DNA of 64,000 nucleotides from Caenorhabditis elegans (lineage: Eukaryota; Nematoda; Chromadorea; Rhabditida; Rhabditidae), in the NCBI RefSeq assembly GCF_000002985.6, contig NC_003280.10:7870501-7934500 (forward strand), given 5' to 3'. Shown piece after piece: positions 12,024 through 22,764 of the stretch. The translations under genes and the position numbers were made by a program. Positions within the stretch are counted from its first letter, which is position 1. Each line of letters opens with the position of its first letter. The notes below the pieces were generated by a model. That model did not search any database, was not told where the DNA came from, and saw only the letters and a list, made by a program, of their open reading frames with translations.

Positions 12024-12609
12024 TGCAGTATCCCACCCATATAAAATTGTTCGGTTTTTCCAATAATCCAATACCCATTTAATGTAAATACTGAATTACT
12101 ATTTTATATGTTGCCATTCTATAGTTTTTATGTTTATTTCACTTTTCCCCGATAGCATCCCCTACACATAGTTTTCTGTAAATAAAGTTAGGTAAGTTCC
12201 CTCCCCCCGGTATATCTTATATGAATTCTATAAGCACCCTTCATTCCCAATAAAGCATAGTTTTCATTTTCCATTTGTAGCATATAATAGGTCTGTGGGG
12301 AATGTATTCCGGCGACATTGATTGTGGATATTCTGAACTAAACAAATTTGAAAAAGGTATTCGAAGAGTAGCTTTTGAAATATTCTAAAATACAACCACA
12401 GAGATTTTTTGATTTTCTATTATTTATATTAAAAATTTAAAACTTAATTTTTTTTAACGCAAACCAATTAAAATACTCTGCAAACATGGGAGAGATTAAA
12501 AAAATTTATAAATTAATTTATAACATTTCCAAATCGTGAAGTTTATTTTTGTCTTTCATCATTGTTCGTTTTCAATCCTGTCTGGTGGGTGTTACAGAAG
12601 TGAGTTAAT
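12024..12609. other. perm-1 3' region
   Basis: 3' UTR and downstream sequence of perm-1. Candidate poly(A) signals AATAAA lie at 12181-12186 and 12249-12254. The rest is AT-rich, with no open frame worth reporting. Confidence 0.5.
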
Positions 12610-13738
12610 AGGTAGGTAAGGTAGGTGGGTAAGCAAGCTAGGTAGGTAAGTAAAATAGGTAGGTAAACAAGGTAGGGAAGGTAGGTAGGCAAGCTTGGTA
12701 GGTAAGAAAGCTAGGGAGGTAAGGAAATCTAGGTAGGTAAGTAAGGTAGGTAAGCTAGGTAAGTAAGGTAGGTAGGCAAGCTTGGTAGGTAAGAAAGCTA
12801 GGTAGGTAAGGAAAGCTAGGTAGGTAAGTAAGGTAGGTAAACTAGGTAGGTAAGCTTGGTAGGTAAGAAAGCTAGGTAGGTGAGGTTGATAAGCAAGCTA
12901 GATAGGTAAGGCAGGTAGGGAAGAGCTAGGTAGGTAGGTATGTAAGTAAGGTAGGTAGGCAAGCTAGGTAGGTAAGGTAGGTAGGCAAGCTTGGTAGGTA
13001 AGAAAGCTAGGGAGGTAAGGAAATCTAGGTAGGTAAGTTAGCTAGGTAAGCTAGGTAGGTAAGCTAGGTAGGTAAGTAAGGTAGGTAAGCTAGGTAAGTA
13101 AGGTAGGTAGGCAAGCTTGGTAGGTAGAAAGCTAGGTAGGTAGGAAAGCTAGGTAGGTAAGTAGGTGGTAGCTGGTGGTAGCTGGTGGTAAGAAAGCTAG
13201 GTAGGTAGGTGATAACAGCTGATGGTAGGATAACAGCTAGATAGTAGCAGTAGGAAGACTAGTAGTAGTAGTAGTAGTAGTAGCACCGTGTAGGTAAGAA
13301 AGCTAGGAGGTAAGCAAATCTAGGTAGGTAAGTAAGGTAGGTAAGCTAGGTAGGTAAGCTAGGTGGGTAAGGTAGGTAAGCTAGGTAGGTAAGGTAGGTA
13401 GGCAAGCTTGGTAGGTAAGAAAGCTAGGGAGGTAAGGAAATCTAGGTAGGTGAGTTAGCTAGGTAAGCTAGGTAGGTAAGCTAGGTAGGTAAGTAAGGTA
13501 GGTAAGCTAGGTAGGTAACCAAACTAAGTGTGTAGGCTGGGTTGATGGATAAGCTAGGCAGGTAGGAAAGTAAAGTAAGCAAGCTAGGTAGGTGAGTTAG
13601 ATAAGCAAGCTAGGTAGGTAAGTTAGGGAGGTAAGCTAGGTAGGTAAAAAAAAGCTAGGTAGGTGAAGTAGGTAGGTAGGTGAGTTAGGTAGGTAGGTAA
13701 GGTAGGTAGGTAAGGTAGGTAGGTAAGATAGGTAGGTC
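12610..13738 (+). repeat. AGGT/AAGC tandem array (minisatellite) with higher-order repeats
   Basis: About 1.1 kb built from permutations of AGGTAGGTAAG, AGGTAAGT, AAGCTAGGT and GCAAGCTTGGT. A longer unit beginning GCAAGCTTGGTAGGTAAGAA recurs near 12690, 12777, 12984, 13111 and 13402, so the array has grown by duplicating blocks as well as short units. A degenerate island at about 13160-13290 contains GTGGTAGCTG and an (AGT)n run. On the plus strand the units contain many copies of AGGTAAG, the consensus 5' splice site. No coding potential is seen. Confidence 0.9.
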
Positions 13739-13824
13739 AAAAAATCCGAAATTTTGGTTTCAAAAAATTTAGAATCAGCAGCTTTTCGCGCCAACCAAAA
13801 TTTTCAGCACCCTGCAATTACAGA

Positions 13825-13830
<6 letters not shown>

Positions 13831-13905
<75 letters not shown>
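13831..13905. repeat. (GA)n microsatellite, about 37 units
   Basis: An uninterrupted GA dinucleotide run of 75 bases. It lies about 90 bp after the end of the AGGT array and is likely to be length-polymorphic. Confidence 0.97.
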
Positions 13906-13907
<2 letters not shown>

Positions 13908-14019
13908 TCATAGTTATTTGGTACTAATGGAAAATAAAAACTTTACTTTCATATCTTTCCTTATAGAGATGGTGGGACGATTGGTATTTGGCGATTGGAT
14001 GCGGTTGGGTCCCAAATGA

Positions 14020-14145
14020 TTAATCGGTACGACCCTGGATTGGTATTTCCACCGGATCCTGCCTGATATTCGGACTTCCAACTCCACCCTGTGCGTAGCT
14101 CTCACCAGAATATCCAGATGATGAAGCAGCCGATTCGTCAACCAT
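14020..14145 (-). pseudogene. Short coding-like fragment (41 codons), possible gene remnant
   Basis: On the minus strand the frame is open from before 14145 and reads EEEESMVDESAASSSGYSG, continuing to end QDPVEIPIQGRTD and a stop. The composition (acidic start, Ser/Gly-rich middle, worm-like codons) looks more like protein than the surrounding AT-rich DNA. I found no convincing flanking exons or promoter. It may be a fragment of a duplicated gene, an isolated exon or chance. Confidence 0.2.
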
Positions 14146-17100
14146 TGATTCTTCTTCTTCGTGAGTGACGTTCCAAAATTATGAGAAAATATGATCCGGT
14201 ATTTTTAAATCATAAATCTCAACATTTCGCATCTGGGTAATATCAATTAGTGATTGCATTTTACAATGTGATACATCCAGAATAAAATGATGAATTGAAT
14301 GTAGTTTGGTTCGTTCTCGTGTTCAGTTCATAATTTCCCGTTCCACTTGAGCATTATTCTCTTTATCACGCTATGAGAAAAGTGTATACATACTTGAGAG
14401 AATTAGAAGACCCTTATCAAAACATGCGGATCAACACAAGTGCTCAGAGTTACTGAAGAACTGAACCACTTTCAAATTTCGAAATGCGGTTCACTTCAAA
14501 GTGCTCGGGGACGCTCGGTGTCTTAGCCAAAGACACCAAATCAATAAGTAGCCGTGGCCATTCGCAGCCGTCTTCTCATCGATTCTCGTCCAGCTTTGCT
14601 ACGTCTCTTCTAAAGTGAAGAAATTTCTTGAAAACTTCTTCACCGTTTCGCAATACTTTTCCCGTTTGAATGCAATTTCAAAGTTTTTTTCTCGTTTGTC
14701 TTAGTTTCTAAGTATGGGTAAACAACTTCAAAATCTCGAAAAGAAGAGCTCATTGAGCTGAAAAAACTCTTCTTTCTTTCTGTTCTTCTCGGTTTTTTTT
14801 TGTGTTCCAGTGATTCATGATATTTGTTTCTGCTGATTATAAAGTAGTTTCTCAAAATTCAAGATTTTAGATTTCACTGCGTATTATTTGGAAATATTGT
14901 TTCAATAAAAATCTGAGTAGTGCCAGTGGGGATTTTGTTTAAACACACTTGTAATCCAAATTGATAGGCTGTTACAATGAATATTCCAGATTTTTTGATT
15001 TTCTAAAATTTTTAAGTTTTGGTAAATTGCCAAAGTCACGAAACTATTTCGCATTTATTTATTTCTAATTTGGAAAGTTATCTTTTTTGAATTTAAAGAT
15101 GAGTTCAACTGTAGCTTATAATTGTATTTATGGTCCAATTCCATTTGCACCCACATACACCTCTCATTAACTATTTTCTCTGGGTCCCGTATATTTCCTT
15201 AGAAATTTTAATTCTTCTGGCAATTTCCATGGGAGCATCTCCTCTCATCTACGCCACAAACAAGCAACGGACCACTTCTCGTGTCTCTTGCTCCATTTCT
15301 CTTATTTGGAGCCAATTTCTTTTTCTTCTTCTCTCAGCCATCAATTTAAAAAGTCCACCTGTTCAGAATATGTTAACAATCCGTTAAATAGGTCATACTA
15401 ATCGTCGTCAGAAGTGTCCAGCTGTGTGCCCCCGAGAAATATGCGTTTCTTCTCACCATTTCTCAAGTAGTATTCGGTTTCACTTCGTTTTCTAGAGGAT
15501 TTTGTTCTTAAACTAGAAGAACGAGAAGAAAGGAGTCAAGTGGCACATGTACTAGTTGTGTACGAAATTGAAAAGAAATATAAGAAATGTAGAAAAAAAG
15601 GTTCAAACCACGAAGGTTTTTGATCAAGAAGCTTTGATATATTTCCATTGTTTAGTTACCATAGTTTTAATAATTTATTTTTTGGGCTCCTCCAACATTT
15701 TTCACGTCTCTAACTTTTGCAGTAATTTTTTAACCTATTAATGTAAACTGTATGCCTGTTGTATTAGGGAACTTCCGTACTATACCCCATATTTTACTAT
15801 TTATTTTTACAAAAGTAACATGGATAATTTGTCAGAAGTTTAATTTTTAATTGTGGTTATATTGTCACAAATTGTTCCAAAAATCACCAGCAATGAAAAT
15901 TTACATAAAGTAAGTTAACCCTTATTCAACAAGTCTATAGTTTACAACTACAGTACCCATACAATTAATTTTACGCCTGCCAATTTCATTCCTACCAATT
16001 TCATGAGATCATTAACATTTGAAAATGTATCCAAAACATTCAAAAATTGTTTTCCACAGCTAACCCTACCTTTTCTTCCTAAATTTGCCCACATCCAAAC
16101 CATATAATTAATGGTTCCCGTTAACTCGAATATATACACATGCGCCGGTCATTAGTAACCTGTCGATTTGAATTTCAACTCAAACAATAAAAATCTCTCA
16201 GTGAGTATGGCCGACAACAAAAACACACGCGGCACGTATTCCGGTTTTAAAAAGATAATTCCAGTGTATCGATGACTGCGTCTCTTGCCTCTGATTGGTG
16301 CTCTACGTCGCTCAAGAACCCTTGAATACTTGATTTTTTGACACGGAAATTGTTCTCCGTTTTTCTCGCATTGTTGATATTTTTCACTTTAGTCATTTAT
16401 ATGTTTTTAAAAGTTATTCTATCAGTTTATGAACACATTAGAATTCAGATTTATATTTGCGTCGTGAATTTTCAAAATTTTTTTGGAACTTCGCGTTTAG
16501 TTTTTTTTTTCTGAATACACACATATCAGATACAATATTAAAACATTCTAAACTTTTAAAATTTTCAGGTGAAGTTTTGGTAATTGCCAAATTTTCAAAA
16601 AAAGTGTTATCTCGTATTTAATAGTTTTAGTATTGTACAATGGTTTTGACCAATTCTACCGCTGGCAAGTTTTGTTGTAGATATTTTTGTAGTTGGCTTT
16701 TGAAAAAGGCATTTTCAAAATAATATTTTAAAAATTTACCAAGATGTTCCCTCTTATTATTTTTCTACTTATGCTTCAGTTTCAAATTACTAGAATAAAA
16801 TTTCCACGCATATCTAAGCAGACCGATTGGTAACCAAGACAACCGTTTTCAATGTCACCTGCGCTTTTTCCACGTATTCCTATATCCGTTGCCCCATTCA
16901 AACCTTTTTCATGCTTCATGTATCTGTGTCTCTTCTGAATAGTTGTTTACGAGAAACTCTTATTCTTCTCTCTCACATTTCGCAATTCTCTCTAGCACGT
17001 CTCATCGCTCACACAATTTCTCGGGAAACAAAAAATGACTCACAGTGAGTGAGGGAGAAGGGCCAAGGCCTTTTGGGTCATGCTACAACTTTGTTATATG

Positions 17101-20100
17101 TTTACATGTGTCCACCATCCTGATGACCATAGATTTTTCTAGAATGTTTAGTTCTGTAGCTGTTATTATTGAAATGTGCATATCGAGCATACTTTTAAAG
17201 AACAATAACTGACATCACTGAGCTCATATGATTTGAATTTATGAAAAATGGTTTTGAAAGAGCACGGATCAAAACTGGTCATTCTGATTACTTTTAAACT
17301 TTTTTCTATTATGATACACAATTTTGGCCAAATTCACACAGTTGTCTAGTTAATGTTTTAAAATAACCAAAAATATATAACTAAGTTGGAATGCTTTAAA
17401 AAACTACTGATAAACATTGTTTTTGGATCAATTTCCAAAACTTTTGCTGATATGATTCATTCGGTATTTGTTAAAACTTCCATTTCTTTCAAATGAGAAA
17501 ATGATAAATCCGTAGACTCACAATCTGTCTGCAAAAAAGACATGGTGCATAAAATAAGATCGTGTTAGGTGAGCTTGAAGATATCTAACCTGGAAGTCAG
17601 GCCTAGCGTTAGTAATGACCGTAGTTTGGAATTTTGAGGCATCATAGGCATCGACCTCCATTTGCCGAAATATAAAATTCAAACGGTAAATCTCACAGCT
17701 GATCTGCCTCTTTTCAATTCACGTAGACTGAGTCTATTTAACACTTTCATATGCCATCTTCATTCAAATTTGCATATAGTGAGTATGATCCTCTTCCCGT
17801 ACGTCGTCCTTCTGTCGGGTCGCTTCTCATCTCGCATGTTCATCCGACCATAATCTTCCTGCGACTCTATAAATCATACACTCTCTTATAACCTCTTCCA
17901 TCCTTCTTCTTCATCGCTCATTTTCACACCGTTTTGACAACATGCGAACAAGAAGACCGAGATCTCCACTTTTTTTTTAGTTTTCTCGAAGATTTCTGTC
18001 TTCTGGATCAATAAGCGTTCTTTTTTATTTATTTTTGGTTCACCAGCGGTTCACCTTAAATTTGTAACACCTGAGTGAACAATATTTCTTTTCTGTTTAT
18101 CTATTCTTCAACTTGTTTTTGCCATCAGCAAGCCGAAGGCAGGGGCAGTAAAACCCAAGGTTCAGACGCAAAGTCTTCCCATTCGACAATAATTTTTTAA
18201 CGTTCACTTTGAGATTTTATATCATATTATATTTATAAGTGTTGTAGTTCATTGATATAATTTTGGAACCGACACCAGAAAACATTTTAGTGTACTTCGT
18301 ATTTAGATACTCGTCACACTAATCCTCTTAAAACATTCTTTCCAATTGCTCGTCACATCATCAACTGGATTCAATTTTTAAAAATCATTCATCTGAAGAA
18401 CAGAAACCAATTTTGAATCCCTTTGAACTAATGACATATGATACTTGAAAAAGTAAACAAGAGCTCATGTGATGTGAAATTTTTGAAGAGCACAAAACTT
18501 TGTGTCTGGAAGGTTTTGGCACCTGCCTTTTGATATTCATGTTTGCCTCTACCCTGGGTTGAATTTTCCAGAAAAAATGTTTATTTATAGAAAATTGAAC
18601 TTTTTTATATTACTATTTCCCCGTTGGTCAGTCCTTTCTCATATCAGTTTTAGAATTCAGTATCAGCTTCGCTTTAACTTTGTATATACACAGATTGAGA
18701 AAGGATAATTCCAGACACTATATCAAATGTAATCATGATAATTCACTTGATCAATGAGTTTTATATATTTTTTGGATAACTTTTGAAAAAAGCTTATTTT
18801 CCAAAACCACAGATTAATATTTCAACTTTCAAAATAAAATATCTTTCGGGAATAAGTACTGTATCCATCCACGTCAATCGTATACCTCAATTATTTGATC
18901 AGCCGTGAGCCATGGGCACATCATTTCCGTATTAATGCTCTCTCATTTTTCTGATAGTATTTTGTCACATGTATCTGACTTTTTCCATGCCACCAACTTG
19001 CTTTACCGCCCGATGCTTTATCTCTGCATACTGATAAGCATCTTTTAACTGAAACCTTTTTTAATTGGCTTGTGGTCAGATTGATTTGATTAGGGAGGTA
19101 TGTAAGCTTGGGTATTTTGTAGTTGGTCTAGAGAATGAATAGAGTAAACTATCATTTTTAGGGAATTTATTCGAATGAGTTGATGTTACCCAATTCAGGA
19201 CTTAATTTAAAATAATATTGTCTCAGAAAACGGAGTATATTTTTAATCTTCCACGAATATAAGCAATTCTAAATATAAATTTTCCATGTAGTTTGTATGC
19301 TGTGTTCTGTATTAAATTTCATCAAACAACCCATTTGACCTACTGATAAAAACGGCGGAAACTCTCTTTGCAAGTACAAGCTCTTACGTGTAAAGGGTAA
19401 ATAAAACACAAGTTGTAGCCAAACAGATCCACCTCTATGGAATGTTGCTCCTTCTCTCAGTTCACCTAATTCTTCATCACTCTAATAGTTTTGTATCGGT
19501 TCAAAGTGTTCGGGGCTCGTTGGCGTAGATAGAGGTCATGAGCAAATAGATTGTGCTAAACTTTGCAGTTTTTAGAACGGGACCGTAATCTGTGATTTGT
19601 GAAACTAGGCGAAACAACGCGAGAAGAATTTGTTTGCGCGACGGTTTTAAAACCGTTTCTCCGTTGCCGAATGGCGCCATTCGTGGTGAGACCAGGAAAT
19701 GTTAGACGAGTGAGAATTAGGAGATTATAGTGGATTATGGTACGCTTGTTAAAAAACAAAAAGGAAGGAATTGGGCTACATTCATCAATTAGTTCAAAGG
19801 AAATTCCTTAGATTTCTTCTGTGAAAGACAAACCTTACAAATTTATTTTCCGTTCCCATTTTCACTTGTATAAAATAAAAAAGTTTCTAAAAATAGAATA
19901 CCAACCAGAAATTTTTTTTTCTGGAAAGAAGGAGCTTGCTGAGAAAAATGCACGGTTGTCCATCCAGCGACCGGAAATTGAGCGGCTTTTCTTTAAGAAT
20001 AACATTATTTTCTCCCTTTTTCCCTTCAAACGTTCAATATTATAGAATCGTCTACCATTCTCATGACTTGTTGTTTTTTAGTAAGAACATATAATCTGAA

Positions 20101-22720
20101 GTCAAAATTGAAAATCATTCGGTTTCCATGGTTTCCCTAATCTAATAACATATTTTTTCGCATGAAAAGAGTTAGAACAAGATGCAGTTTTTTCCAATAT
20201 TTTTCTTAGATTTTTCGATTGAAAACTGAAGATCAAAACCATTTTGAATCATGATTAGCAATATTTTCAGAAATTCTTCCGATTGCCTGCAATTGCGTTA
20301 TTTTTAAAAGATGATGCGAACATGTCATCTGAAATTTTTGTAGTCCTAGGATATTTCAGTATGAAAAAATACTTGTGAAACTTTACCCATCAATTTTTAG
20401 TTTTGATTATGGATTTAGATTTTGATCAATGCGAACCATTTTCACGCCAACTTCAAGTTTGAATTTCTGGAACTCTAAGCTCACTCTGTGAACTTCTTCC
20501 AAAACGAGAACAGTTCTTGCTGTATTTAATTTCATACAAACAATAAGTTTAGAAAAAAAAACAATTTCTTAGAGAAAACATTGTTTATTCGTCATGTTCT
20601 AATGCTCATAGCATTTTTCTCCAAAGATTTCATAATAGTACCACGTACGTTCTTTTTCTAGAGTGATGACTCACATTTTCTCTCACTGAACAATTGTACA
20701 TATTCCAATCGGTAGGAGGGGCTGTGATTCATTTCTATCATCCATCATTTTTGGTTCAAGAAATAGTTTCAAAAAATAATTTAAATAGATAACTGTATCT
20801 ATATGATTCATCTTTCCCCACTACTTGAAAACAAACAAAAACAGAAGAATTTGCATTTATTAGAAGGAAACCGAAATTGAATTATTTATAATTTTCAGTC
20901 ATGGTCTCTTATTTTCAATGGATTTTTTTGCAAGTTTTTTGTAATATTTCCACTACTACTGCTACTATTATAGTTTCCAACCGTCGTCCGCCTTTGAATA
21001 AAAAACAATGTAGGAGGTAAAAAGATACTGTACCTGAAGTAATATTTGCCAAGTGACGCATTCAATCAGGCCATTTAGGTCTCCCACTCAAAAGTACATG
21101 TTTAGAAATTGGCAAAAAAAAATCAAATGGAAAGGTGTGTTTCTGTTTTGTTGATTGTATTGTCATTTCGATCATGAAAACACAGAAAAAAAACGGCAAA
21201 CTTTTTCTGGCACTTAACGTTTTGTTTTCTATAGTTCAATATTTCTGAACAAGCTTATAGTAACAAATAACCAGTACATTAAAAATCTTGATATCTTTAT
21301 CTAGAGTCTAGAAACTCTATACTCTAGACATTCCGTTTTGTACTGAACTTGACTTTATACCAATTTCTGATCACTAATAACCAACTTAACTCATATCTTC
21401 TTCGTTTTTCAAAAAACCTCTCATATATTAGATATAACTGGCAGCTCTCCATTAGTCACTTCCTCACCACCACCACCACCGCTCCCAATCCGCCACATGT
21501 TCGTTATGTCTGAGTCTCTATTCGGCGTCCGCATCCATCGTTACTTCCAATCTTCCCTACCTCTTCTCACTCTATTCTATTCATCTTCTTTTCCTCCGTC
21601 CCCCTTCTCAGTCGGAAAAAAAGGAGGGAAAAAAGATGTTGTGGTCGTCGTCTCTTGCTTATCCCTCTTTTCGCTTGTTGCTTTTTCTGTTTTTCGCTCG
21701 TTCCTCCTTCGCCTCTAGCTATATTTGGTCTCTTTTTAGTAGGTCTCGAATATTTTGAATCCGATGATCCCTTAAGAGGTGAACATCGAATTTCGAAGGT
21801 TTTTTCTGTTATTTGCTCGGAGAATTTAATGACTCGGCGCATGATTCTTTATCTTCTCAATAAACAAACTTTTTTTCCTATCAAAAACTTATGACGAGTT
21901 ATCAATTGAAGAAATTTGATACCCTCCGACCCTATGCTCCATTTTATCACTGACGTGTAACTATCAGCTGACCGTCTATTGAAAATGCAAATTTTTCAAT
22001 ATTTTCTTTCCCTTCATTCCGTTCTCATTTTCTCTAGCCCTCCACCGTGGCGCCACTCTATCCGCTTTTACCTCCGTTTTACGAGTTCGATTCTCAATTT
22101 CACGTCTCTAAACCCGATCCCTTGCCTTTTGTCCCCAGCGTAGATGACACTACTGACACTAGCAATTTTCTTCAGTTCAATTCCGCTTCTTGCGCGGCCA
22201 AAAATCTTAATTGGTTAATTTTTCACGTGTAAAAAATTAATTTCTCTTCAATCAAATTTATGAATTATTTTTAAATCCGCCGGCAAAATTCTTCAATCAG
22301 CTGTACAAAAGAAAGTATGTATTTTTGCGTTGAAGTGTTTGCGTACCAAAATAAATTTAGATCAAATGCTTACGCGCAAAGTTTGAGTTTGCTGTTTTTT
22401 TCCTATTTTCCAGTAATTCCAGTTTTCCTTGTTTTCAGTCGCCAATTTAGATTTTAAAATCATTAATACTTTCAAAAATAAATGAAAATTCGTGTTTGAC
22501 CTGCACAATATTTGCTCTACGCCCATTCTACTGTCGCCCGCGAACACACAGTCGAGCGCGAGTTTTCTTTTTTTCTCCATTTTTCCTGCATTGCCTTCCT
22601 GTCCCATTCGCCACTCATTCTCACACATTTTTTGAATTATCCGCTGTCGGCCGCCTCCACGTTTTTCTTTTTGTCGCTTCTTTTGACACTTTAAGATGTA
22701 TTTTGTTTTAAAAAATTATT
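14146..22720. other. Large intergenic region upstream of ptc-1
   Basis: This 8.6-kb region has no gene I can support. Long pyrimidine tracts (for example 17860-18000, 21500-21720 and 22540-22690) and A/T-rich stretches dominate. Repeated phrases such as TTTGGTAATTGCCAAA-like blocks near 15015-15040 and 16570-16595 look like fragments of dispersed repeats. The length is compatible with an extended regulatory region for ptc-1. Small RNA genes cannot be excluded by eye. Confidence 0.5.
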
Positions 22721-22728
22721 TTTTTCAG
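22721..22728 (+). promoter_or_regulatory. Splice acceptor before the ptc-1 ATG (probable SL1 trans-splice site)
   Basis: TTTTTCAG lies 36 nt upstream of the ptc-1 ATG, within a long T-rich stretch. I see no convincing donor close upstream in a coding context, so a spliced leader is likely to be joined here. An upstream non-coding exon remains possible. Confidence 0.55.
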
Positions 22729-22764
22729 TCAGCGCTGCCTGTAAGACCTGACAAGTCGGCAGCA

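Noticed and set aside
12610-13738. CRISPR-like or telomere-like array
   Set aside because: There are no regular unique spacers, the units are 4-12 bases, and they do not match the worm telomere TTAGGC. This is a minisatellite in a nematode genome.
21497-21894. ORFs on both strands in a pyrimidine-rich block upstream of ptc-1
   Set aside because: Low-complexity Ser/Phe/Leu or Arg/Lys translations of CT-rich DNA with no exon signals.
22047-22232. Possible tRNA B box (GTTCGATTC near 22085) after a TGGCGCC word
   Set aside because: I could not form acceptor, D and anticodon stems around it, so a tRNA is not supported.
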